Shown: piece by piece, positions 28,100 through 34,990 of the stretch
Layout of the letters: every line of letters begins with the position of its first letter
Position numbering within the stretch: the stretch's first letter is position 1
Assembly: GCA_937867305.1 (NCBI GenBank)
Contig: CALMKJ010000201.1
Location: 1 to 43,249, forward strand
Direction: 5' to 3'
From: an uncultured Ectothiorhodospiraceae bacterium
GTDB lineage: Bacteria; Pseudomonadota; Gammaproteobacteria; JAABTG01
DNA length: 43,249 nucleotides
Made by a program: the position numbers and the translations under genes
Notes under the pieces: model-generated
Databases searched by the model: none
What the model saw: only the letters and a program-made list of their open reading frames with translations
What the model was told of the DNA's origin: nothing

Positions 28100-28132
28100 C
28101 GGGGCCCCGCAGGGCCGGGGGCGCGGGCCCCG
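28100..28132. terminator. Candidate bidirectional terminator between convergent genes
   Basis: Complementary arms at 28100-28107 and 28125-28132 (CGGGGCCC and GGGCCCCG) enclose a 17-base GC-rich loop, between the ends of the permease and regulator genes. There is no T-run, so function is uncertain. Confidence 0.35.
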
Positions 28133-28137
28133 GGGGG

Positions 28138-28866
28138 TCAGCGGCGCGGGCGCTTCAGGGTGTCCTGCAGCGCGTCGGGCTCGGAGACCACGATCTGGTG
28201 GTCTGCGGTCTCGATCCAGCCCCGGCGCCGGAAGCTGGCGATCACCCGGCACAGGGTCTCGGTCGTGAGGCCGAGCATCGACGCCAGCTCCGAGCGCCGG
28301 GAGGGGTTCCCGCCGATGGGGAGCGCCGGCTCCTCCGGGTCGTGGTTCGCCAGAAGGTAGGAGGCCACCCGCTGCTCGGCGCTGTGCAGGGAGACGCTGC
28401 GGATCTGGCCCACCAGGGCGTGCAGGCTCCGGCTGATGACCGCCAGCATCTGCCAGGTGAGCTCCGGGTGCTGGCGGAGGTGGCGCATCAGCGAGAAGGC
28501 GTCGATGGCGACGAGACGGGTGACGTCCAGGGCCACGGCGTTCACAGGGTAACCCTGGCCCGAGAACATCGCCGCCTCCGCGAAGGTCTGGCCTGCCCCG
28601 ACGAACTCGAGCGCCTTCTCGTGCTGGTCGGAGCCGAGGAGATAGAGCTTGACGAGGCCGCTGATGCAGCAGTACACGGCGCTGCAGGGCTCCCCCTCGC
28701 GGAAGAGTTCCTCCTCGGGGCTGAAAGAGGCCAGCCGGGAGAAGCGCGCCACGGCCTCCAGGTGGGCGTCGGGAAACGCCGAGAAGAGGGTGGTGGCGCG
28801 CAGGGTCTCCGTCACCAGGGGTATCGGTGTGGTCGTCCCGGAGCCGTTGGGAGCCCTCATCCTCAT
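28138..28866 (-). CDS. Crp/Fnr-family transcriptional regulator, DNR-like
   Basis: A 242-residue regulator with an N-terminal cyclic-nucleotide-binding-type beta roll (about 25-140, GEPCSAVYCCISGLVKLY in its core), a long dimerisation helix (about 140-165) and a C-terminal winged HTH (about 180-225). The recognition helix, GLTTETLCRVIASF, keeps the Glu and Arg that read TTGAT in Fnr, with Cys in place of Ser between them. There is no N-terminal Fe-S cysteine cluster, so it is not an oxygen-sensing FNR; DNR-type nitric-oxide or nitrite response is likelier. Start ATG 28866, or 28860. A perfect FNR-type box lies 28-41 bases upstream of the start codon, and the octaheme nitrite reductase gene is divergent. 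Confidence 0.87.
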   Translation of the reverse strand: MRMRAPNGSGTTTPIPLVTETLRATTLFSAFPDAHLEAVARFSRLASFSPEEELFREGEPCSAVYCCISGLVKLYLLGSDQHEKALEFVGAGQTFAEAAMFSGQGYPVNAVALDVTRLVAIDAFSLMRHLRQHPELTWQMLAVISRSLHALVGQIRSVSLHSAEQRVASYLLANHDPEEPALPIGGNPSRRSELASMLGLTTETLCRVIASFRRRGWIETADHQIVVSEPDALQDTLKRPRR

Positions 28867-28893
28867 GGGCCTGAATGGTACCTCGACTGGCCT

Positions 28894-28907
28894 TTGATGC
28901 GGATCAA
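28894..28907. promoter_or_regulatory. FNR/DNR-type operator TTGAT-N4-ATCAA
   Basis: TTGAT at 28894-28898 and ATCAA at 28903-28907 form a perfect palindrome of the Fnr/Anr/Dnr consensus. It sits in the 306-base divergent region, 28 bases from the regulator start codon and 266 bases before the nitrite reductase start codon. If it acts as a class II activator site for the reductase, transcription would begin near 28942, leaving a leader of about 230 bases. It could equally mediate autoregulation of the regulator gene. Confidence 0.75.
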
Positions 28908-29172
28908 TCGGTCCATTGTCGACCCCACGAGCGGTGGGTCATCCTTCGAACGCAGCCCGATTTGTGTACTTTTTTTGCCTCTGCCGGGAACTTCGGCGGT
29001 GTCTGCTTTGTCGAAGGGCGTCGGCCCGGGTGGCGCGGGAGGTCTGCGGGCTTGCAGGGTGTGGCGAGTGCCTGATCGGGGTGAGTCCCCGCTCAGGCCC
29101 TTGCACAGAGGAAGGCAGCGGTTCGGGCGGTTTGGACGGGCGCTGCCGGTTGGGTTCACGAGGGGTCGAGCC
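28908..29172 (+). other. Leader region of the nitrite reductase gene
   Basis: No gene is supported here. The stretch is less GC-rich than its surroundings, with a run of seven T near 28969. An imperfect hairpin (28921-28928 with 28934-28940, one bulged C) follows the operator. A GAGGGG ribosome-binding site at 29160-29165 serves the ATG at 29173. A long leader is likely if transcription starts near the operator, but no riboswitch class is recognisable. Confidence 0.45.
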
Positions 29173-30855
29173 ATGCTACAAAAGAAGTGGGTGCACGTGG
29201 CGACGGGCCTGCTTTTCCTCGCCGGCGGCGCAGGGAGCGCCTGGGCGGCGGATAAGCCGGCACCGACACAGACGGTTCCCGCGGCGAGTTCCGGGGCCGT
29301 CAAGCCCGTGCAGGAAGAGGTTTGCTACGGGTGTCACGTCCAGATCAAAGAGATGCACGTTGCCGGCAAGCACGCCAGCATCAACTGCGCGTTCTGCCAC
29401 ACGGGAAGTGAGGAGCACATCGCCAAGGGGCCGATGTCCAAGCCGGTCACCCTCACGGGTCACTCCGTGTGCGGCACCTGCCACGCGGACCAGTACGGCT
29501 CCTTCCTCGAGATGCAGCTGAAGTCCGCGGCGCGCATCGAGAAGGCTTCCTTCGGAAGCCGGTCGCCGATGTTCGACAAGCTGATCCAGGGCCACGGCTT
29601 CGCGTTCGAGCACTGCGAGCCGCGCCAGCACGTGTTCATGTTGATGGATCACCTGATCGTAGACCGCGCCTACGGCGGCCGGTTCCAGCTGAAGAACTGG
29701 ACCGAGGTCACCAACACGAACGCGGCCTCCAAGGACCTGTGGTCGATCCTGGTGGACGTGGAGCCCTCCACCGACGAGCAGAAGAAGTTCCTCCCGTACT
29801 CGGCGACGGCGGCGAACCCGGTCTGCTTGAACTGCAAGACCCAGGACCACATCCTGAAGTGGAAGTACATGGGCGACCCCGATCCTCGCGCCAAGTGGGA
29901 TCGCACGTCCAAGACGGTGGCCTTCGCGCGTGACCTGAAGCACGGCCTGAACTGCTTCTACTGCCACGACCCGCACTCGACCGCGCCGCGCGTCGTTCGC
30001 GACGGCCTGATCCAGGCGGTGGTGGACCGCGGCCTCGGGACCTACCCCTACGACAAGGCGAAGAGCGAGAAGAGCCAGATCAAGAAGGTCATGTTCCGGG
30101 ACTTCCGGGCCATCGGCCTCCTGAGCCGGCCCGACTCCAACGTCATGTGCGCCCAGTGCCACGTGGAGTACAACTGCAACCCGGGCTTCGACACCCGGAC
30201 CGGCGAGTACTCCGTGAAGATGGACAGCCAGCTGACCAACTTCTTCCCGTGGGTCAACGTGCTGGACTACAAGGCGACCATGGACAAGGTCTTCTTCCGC
30301 GACTTCAAGCATGCGGTGACCGGCGCCCTGATCACCAAGATGCAGCACCCGGAGGCCGAGACCAACTGGGGCAGCAAGCACGAGCGTGCGGGTGTGGAGT
30401 GCAAGGACTGCCACATGCCGAAGGTGAAATCGGGCCTGCAGGGCAAGACCTACACTTGGCACGGTCAGCGGAGCGCGAAGTACCAGCTCCACGACACCTG
30501 CTCCAAGTGCCATGCCTGGACCGAGGAAGAGGCCGAGTATCAGATCGACAACATCCAGAACATGATCAACGGAAAGATCATCAAGGCGGAGTTCTGGATC
30601 TCGCAGTTCATCGATGCCTTCGCGAAGGCCAAGGCCGCGTGCGTGGACGAGGAGACCCTGAAGAAGGCTCGCGACATGCACGAGACCATGCATCCGCTCT
30701 GGGAGTGGTGGACTGCCGAGAACTCGGTGGGCTTCCACAACCCGGCGATCGCGCGTGAGTCCCTGACGAAGGCGATCACGCTGGCCCAGGACGGCATGAA
30801 GATGCTGAACGAGGCCGCTGCGAAGGCGACGAAGTGCGCCGTGGCCGCGAAGTAA
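29173..30855 (+). CDS. Octaheme cytochrome c nitrite reductase (ONR/TvNiR type)
   Basis: Periplasmic enzyme reducing nitrite to ammonium with six electrons. The 560 residues have a signal peptide (cleavage near AWA-AD, residue 26) and eight haem sites: CXXCH at C51, C72, C100, C261, C326, C410 and C443, and a catalytic CXXCK (CLNCK, C218-K222). Active-site residues of the NrfA/ONR family are visible: Arg in DRAYGGR (R165), Tyr in CHVEYNC (Y333) and His in MQHPEAE (H392). Y333 and C335 have the Tyr-x-Cys spacing of the cross-linked pair (Tyr303/Cys305) of the Thioalkalivibrio enzyme. ATG 29173 is chosen for its ribosome-binding site and signal peptide, although the frame is open far upstream. 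A strong terminator follows. Confidence 0.95.
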   Translation: MLQKKWVHVATGLLFLAGGAGSAWAADKPAPTQTVPAASSGAVKPVQEEVCYGCHVQIKEMHVAGKHASINCAFCHTGSEEHIAKGPMSKPVTLTGHSVCGTCHADQYGSFLEMQLKSAARIEKASFGSRSPMFDKLIQGHGFAFEHCEPRQHVFMLMDHLIVDRAYGGRFQLKNWTEVTNTNAASKDLWSILVDVEPSTDEQKKFLPYSATAANPVCLNCKTQDHILKWKYMGDPDPRAKWDRTSKTVAFARDLKHGLNCFYCHDPHSTAPRVVRDGLIQAVVDRGLGTYPYDKAKSEKSQIKKVMFRDFRAIGLLSRPDSNVMCAQCHVEYNCNPGFDTRTGEYSVKMDSQLTNFFPWVNVLDYKATMDKVFFRDFKHAVTGALITKMQHPEAETNWGSKHERAGVECKDCHMPKVKSGLQGKTYTWHGQRSAKYQLHDTCSKCHAWTEEEAEYQIDNIQNMINGKIIKAEFWISQFIDAFAKAKAACVDEETLKKARDMHETMHPLWEWWTAENSVGFHNPAIARESLTKAITLAQDGMKMLNEAAAKATKCAVAAK

Positions 30856-30879
30856 TCTAGGCTCGTACCCCTGAAGGAC

Positions 30880-30915
30880 GGGGGGGCCGGCGGATGCCGT
30901 GCCCCCCCTTTTTTT
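30880..30915 (+). terminator. Strong intrinsic terminator after the nitrite reductase gene
   Basis: Seven G at 30880-30886 pair with seven C at 30902-30908, extended inward by C-G and CGGC/GCCG pairs around a GGAT loop with one bulged T. Seven T follow (30909-30915). It lies 25 bases after the stop codon and 50 bases before ccmF, so the maturation genes probably receive only read-through or use a promoter of their own. Confidence 0.9.
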
Positions 30916-30964
30916 GTCGTATCCTCCGGGCTTCCCGGATTCCCCTTCGTCGAGCGGTCCCGAG

Positions 30965-33373
30965 ATGATTCCCGAGCTTGGCCACTTCGCCCTGGTTCTG
31001 GCCCTCGTCCTGGCGGTGGTCCAGGGGCTCGTGCCGCTGGCCGGTGCTGCCCGGCGCGACGAGATCTGGATGGGGATGGCCCCGCGGGTCGCCGTGGGGC
31101 AGTTCGCCTTCGTGGCACTCGCCTTCGGCGCGCTCGCCTACGCGTTCCTGGTGAACGACTTCTCGGTGGAGAACGTCGCCCACAACTCTTACACCAGACT
31201 CCCGACCCTTTACCGCTTCACGGCCCTCTGGGGGTCCCACGAGGGCTCTCTGCTGCTCTGGACCCTGCTCCTCGCGGGTTGGACGGCCGCGGTGGGCCTC
31301 GTCGGGCGGCAACTCCCCCGCGACCTGCTGGCACGGGTGATCGGGGTCCTGGGGCTCGTCAGCACCGGCTTCCTGCTTTTCCTGCTGACCACCTCGAGCC
31401 CCTTCCGCCGCCTCTCCCCGGCGCCCACGGAGGGTGCCGACCTGCACCCGCTGCTCCAGGATTTCGGCATGGTGGTGCACCCGCCGATGCTCTACCTGGG
31501 TTACGTCGGTTTCTCGGTGGCCTTCGCCTTTGCGGTGGCGGCACTGATCGCGGGCCGCATCGACGCGCCCTGGGCGCGCTGGGCACGGCCCTGGACCACC
31601 GCGGCCTGGGTCTTCCTCACCGCCGGACTCGCCCTCGGCAGCTGGTGGGCCTACTACGAGCTCGGCTGGGGGGGGTGGTGGTTCTGGGACCCCACGGAGA
31701 ACGCGGCCCTGATGCCCTGGTTGTCGGGGACCGCGCTCGTGCACTCGCTGGCGGTAGTGCACCGGCGGGGGGCGCTTCGGGTCTGGACCCTGCTGCTCTC
31801 GATCACCACGTTCGCCCTGAGCCTCCTCGGCACCTTCCTGGTGCGCTCGGGCGTGCTGTCCTCGGTGCACGCCTTTGCCATCGACCCCGCGCGGGGGGTG
31901 TTCATCCTGACCCTGCTGACTCTCGTGGTCGGCGGCCCTCTGCTGCTCTTCGCCCTGCGCGCGCACCGCCTGGCCGGGGCCCGGGGCTTCGCGCCCCTCT
32001 CCCGGGAGTCCCTCCTGCTCGCGGGCAACGTGCTGCTGCTCACCGCTACCGCCTTCGTGCTGCTCGGGACGGTCTACCCCCTGGTCCTCGACGCCCTCGG
32101 CTTCGGCAAGGTCTCGGTGGGCCCCCCGTACTTCGAGGCGGTGTTCGTGCCGGTGGCGCTGCCGTTCCTCCTGCTGCTGGGACTGGGCCCCCTGACCCTC
32201 TGGGGAGAGGACCGCCCGGGTGCGCTGGGGCGGAGGGTCCGGGGCGCGGTGTTCCTGAGCGCAGCCATCGCACTCGGAGCGGGCCTTGCGCTCCACCTCT
32301 GGCGTCCCCTGGTCGGGGTCGGTCTCTTGCTCGCCGCCTGGATTGCGGTGACGGCCCTCGGCAACGTGGTGGCGCGCTGGCGCGCCACCCCCGGGGGGGC
32401 GTTCGGACGGGCCGCCGCCCCGCCCGCGGGCTTCTACGGCATGACGCTCGCCCACCTGGGCGTCGCCGTGGCCGTGGTCGGCGTCAGTCTCGTCGGTGGC
32501 CTCGCCTCCGAGCGCCACGTCCGGATGGCCCCCGGGGACACCGTCAGCCTCGGCGGCTACACGCTGCTCTTCTACGGCGTGGCCCGCGTGGACGGACCGA
32601 ATTACGTGGCGGCTCAGGCCGCGGTCGAGGTGACGGGCGGGGCGCGGGAGACCTACCTCCTGCGTCCCGAGAAGAGGGTCTACAGCGCCTCGGAGATGAC
32701 CATGACCGAGGCCGCCATCGACTCGCACCTCACCCACGACCTCTACGTCTCCCTCGGACAGTCGCTCGGCAACGGGGCGTGGAGCGTCAGCGTGTACCTG
32801 AAGCCGTTCGTGTCCTGGATCTGGGGCGGTGCCCTGCTCGCCGTCCTGGGCGGGCTGGTGGCCCTGGCAGGCCGGTCGGCCGGGGTCCGGCCCGTCATGG
32901 GGGTGCTCCTGGTCGCCTGGCTTGCGGTGGGGGCGTCCTTTGCGCCGGACGCTGGGGCGCGAGAGGCCGAGCCCCTCGCCGACGACCCGGTGATCGAGGC
33001 GCGCCTCGTGCGGCTCGCCCAGGAACTGCGCTGCGTGGTGTGCCAGAACGAATCCCTCGCCGGCTCGCGGGCCGACCTCGCCGAGGACCTGCGCCGCGAG
33101 ATCCGCGACCTCATGCGCGCCGGGCACCCGGACGAGGAGATCGTCGAGTTCCTGGTCCAGCGCTACGGTGAGTTCGTGCTGTACCGTCCCCGGGTCAGGC
33201 CGGAGACGTGGCTGTTGTGGTTCGGACCGGCGGTGATTGCCGCTGCGGCAATCACCGGTCTGCTCGCGTACCTGCGTCGCGCCAGGGCCACGGGCGTCCC
33301 TCCCGCAGAGGGGGAGACCTCGCCGGCGCAGCAGGAATCCCTTCCCCTCGACCCGGAGTCACACCACTCATGA
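30965..33373 (+). CDS. CcmF-CcmH fusion: cytochrome c haem lyase
   Basis: An 802-residue membrane protein joining two cytochrome c maturation (system I) subunits. Residues 1-644 are a full CcmF: about 14 helices, the haem-handling WWD segment GWGGWWFWDPTENAA (about 232-246), and the four conserved histidines H172, H260, H302 and H497. From Met645 the chain is CcmH: a hydrophobic leader, the thioredox motif LRCVVCQ with C690 and C693, the three-helix domain, and a C-terminal helix. Topology is compatible: CcmF ends in the cytoplasm and the leader carries CcmH into the periplasm. ccmG, normally between the two, is missing. No stop or frameshift separates them. ccmI follows with ATGA overlap. 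Next to a CXXCK cytochrome, a dedicated NrfEF-like lyase is likely. Confidence 0.92.
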   Translation: MIPELGHFALVLALVLAVVQGLVPLAGAARRDEIWMGMAPRVAVGQFAFVALAFGALAYAFLVNDFSVENVAHNSYTRLPTLYRFTALWGSHEGSLLLWTLLLAGWTAAVGLVGRQLPRDLLARVIGVLGLVSTGFLLFLLTTSSPFRRLSPAPTEGADLHPLLQDFGMVVHPPMLYLGYVGFSVAFAFAVAALIAGRIDAPWARWARPWTTAAWVFLTAGLALGSWWAYYELGWGGWWFWDPTENAALMPWLSGTALVHSLAVVHRRGALRVWTLLLSITTFALSLLGTFLVRSGVLSSVHAFAIDPARGVFILTLLTLVVGGPLLLFALRAHRLAGARGFAPLSRESLLLAGNVLLLTATAFVLLGTVYPLVLDALGFGKVSVGPPYFEAVFVPVALPFLLLLGLGPLTLWGEDRPGALGRRVRGAVFLSAAIALGAGLALHLWRPLVGVGLLLAAWIAVTALGNVVARWRATPGGAFGRAAAPPAGFYGMTLAHLGVAVAVVGVSLVGGLASERHVRMAPGDTVSLGGYTLLFYGVARVDGPNYVAAQAAVEVTGGARETYLLRPEKRVYSASEMTMTEAAIDSHLTHDLYVSLGQSLGNGAWSVSVYLKPFVSWIWGGALLAVLGGLVALAGRSAGVRPVMGVLLVAWLAVGASFAPDAGAREAEPLADDPVIEARLVRLAQELRCVVCQNESLAGSRADLAEDLRREIRDLMRAGHPDEEIVEFLVQRYGEFVLYRPRVRPETWLLWFGPAVIAAAAITGLLAYLRRARATGVPPAEGETSPAQQESLPLDPESHHS

Positions 33374-34326
33374 CCATGCCTCGAGAGACCATCCTGTTCT
33401 GGGTCCTGGCGGCCGCCCTGGTGGCGGTCGGACTGGCCTTCATCCTGGCGCCTCTCCTGCGCCGGCGCGACGCGGAAGACACCGGCGGCAAGGCCCGGCG
33501 GCCCCTCGCGCTCCTGCTGACCGCCCTGGTCCCCGCCGCTGCGATCGGTCTCTACGTCTTCCTGTCGCGGATGGAGCCGCCCCGGCCCGCGGCGGAGCCG
33601 GTCCCGGGCGCCAGCGCCGAGGCGACTCCCGCGGTTTCCCCGAGCGAGGCGACGGTGGCCGCCCCCCTGCCCGGTGCTCCCACCGCGACGCTGGAGGGCG
33701 CCCCGGTTGCCCCTGCGGAGGGGACCCCAGCCGCTCCCGGGGGGGAGGGCGCGGCCCAGGCGGCCGAGCCCACCCTGACGCAGCTGGAGGCGCGGGTCCA
33801 GGAACGGCCCGACGACGGCGAGGGCTGGTTGCTGCTCGGCCAGCGCTACGTGCAGCTCGAGCGCGCCGGGGAGGCCGTGGAGGCCCTGAAGCGCGCGACC
33901 GAGCTCCTGCCCGAGAAGGCGGGCGCCTGGTCGGCGTACGCCGAGGCCATGGCCATGGAGCGGGGCACCGACCTCGACGGCGAGCCGATGGCGACCGTGT
34001 ACAAGGCGCTGGAACTGGACGTGAAGGACCCGAAGGCGCTGGAGCTTGCCGGGCTGTACCACTTCAGCAAGGGCAACTACAAGCAGGCGGGCTTCTACTG
34101 GACGCGCCTGCTGCGCGTCCTCCCCGAGGGCACACCCTTCGCCGAGGAGATCGAGTCCGCCGCCCGGGAGGCCCGCCGCCGGGGGGAATCGGGTCTCGGC
34201 GTGACGCTCGGAGAGACGCTCGAAGATGCGTTGCCGCGGCAGAGCCCGACGCCCGCGGAGGCCCCGGCGCAGACCCCGTTGCCCCTGCCAACCCCGGCGA
34301 CGGAATCGCCGCCACCCGCGTCCTGA
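33370..34326 (+). CDS. ccmI: Cytochrome c maturation protein CcmI (NrfG-like) with TPR domain
   Basis: A 318-residue apocytochrome chaperone that presents the C-terminal part of unfolded c-type cytochromes to the haem lyase. Two membrane helices (about 8-28 and 45-65) are separated by a short basic loop; a Pro/Ala-rich periplasmic linker (about 70-135) leads to the TPR domain (about 136-265, GEGWLLLGQRYVQLERAGEAVE in its first repeats) and a proline-rich tail. The start overlaps the CcmF-CcmH stop (ATGA). In E. coli the equivalent for the nitrite reductase CXXCK haem is NrfG. No other ccm gene is in the window. Confidence 0.9.
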   Translation: MTMPRETILFWVLAAALVAVGLAFILAPLLRRRDAEDTGGKARRPLALLLTALVPAAAIGLYVFLSRMEPPRPAAEPVPGASAEATPAVSPSEATVAAPLPGAPTATLEGAPVAPAEGTPAAPGGEGAAQAAEPTLTQLEARVQERPDDGEGWLLLGQRYVQLERAGEAVEALKRATELLPEKAGAWSAYAEAMAMERGTDLDGEPMATVYKALELDVKDPKALELAGLYHFSKGNYKQAGFYWTRLLRVLPEGTPFAEEIESAAREARRRGESGLGVTLGETLEDALPRQSPTPAEAPAQTPLPLPTPATESPPPAS

Positions 34327-34347
34327 TCCGTTACGCCTCTCCGGCCG

Positions 34348-34384
34348 AACGGCCGCCGCCAGCCCCTTGCGGCGGCCGTTTTTT
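34348..34384 (+). terminator. Intrinsic terminator after ccmI
   Basis: Twelve-base perfect stem (34348-34359 with 34369-34380), nine-base loop, then six T at 34379-34384. It begins 22 bases after the ccmI stop and closes the nitrite reductase/maturation cluster. Confidence 0.92.
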
Positions 34385-34485
34385 CCCAACATCATGCCGC
34401 CGCCCGCAGTCCCGGTCCGGCATCCGCCCGAGCCTGTCCTGCGGCGCATTCGAGCACAGGCGCGGACTGGATCGGAGGGGACGGC

Positions 34486-34950
34486 ATGCTGGGCCCAGGC
34501 GACAAGGCTCCCGATTTCTCATTGCCGGACACCGAGATGCGCCTGCGCACCCTCGGCGAGTTCGCGGGGCGCAAGCTGGTGCTGTACTTCTACCCCAAGG
34601 ACGACACCCCGGGGTGTACCCTGATGGCCACGGATTTCAGCGAGCTGCTCGACGAGTTCGAGGCCGCGGGCGCGGCCGTGGCCGGAGTGAGCCCCGACGA
34701 CTGTTTCAGCCACCAGGCCTTCCGGGACAAGTACGGCCTGAAGGTCACTCTCCTCGCGGACGTGGACCGGGAGGCGTGCGCAAGCTACGGGGTGTACCAG
34801 GAGAGGGAGAAGAACGGGCTCAAGGCCATGGCCATCGTGCGGTCGACCTTCGTCGTCGACCCGGATGGGAAGGTCCGCATCGCCGAGTACGGGGTCTCCC
34901 CGAAGGGCCACGCGGCGCGGGCCCTGGATTGGGTGAAGGAGATGGGGTGA
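34486..34950 (+). CDS. bcp: Peroxiredoxin of the BCP/PrxQ family
   Basis: Thiol peroxidase of 154 residues that reduces hydrogen and organic peroxides. The peroxidatic cysteine is C44 in PKDDTPGCT. The resolving cysteine five residues later in E. coli Bcp is missing (the position is Ala/Thr), while C73 and C97 are present elsewhere, so resolution may be atypical or depend on another thiol. The fold segments FSLPDTEMRLRTL, GVSPDD, STFVVDPDGKVR are standard. ATG 34486 has a GGAGGGG ribosome-binding site. Monocistronic by appearance, after the ccmI terminator. Confidence 0.9.
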   Translation: MLGPGDKAPDFSLPDTEMRLRTLGEFAGRKLVLYFYPKDDTPGCTLMATDFSELLDEFEAAGAAVAGVSPDDCFSHQAFRDKYGLKVTLLADVDREACASYGVYQEREKNGLKAMAIVRSTFVVDPDGKVRIAEYGVSPKGHAARALDWVKEMG

Positions 34951-34990
34951 GAGGGGCGGGGCAGCCCGCCTGCCCGCCGGGGTCGAGCCG

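Noticed and set aside
28198-29172. Upstream in-frame extension of the nitrite reductase gene
   Set aside because: It would run antisense through the regulator and bury the signal peptide; the ATG at 29173 has a ribosome-binding site and gives a normal leader.
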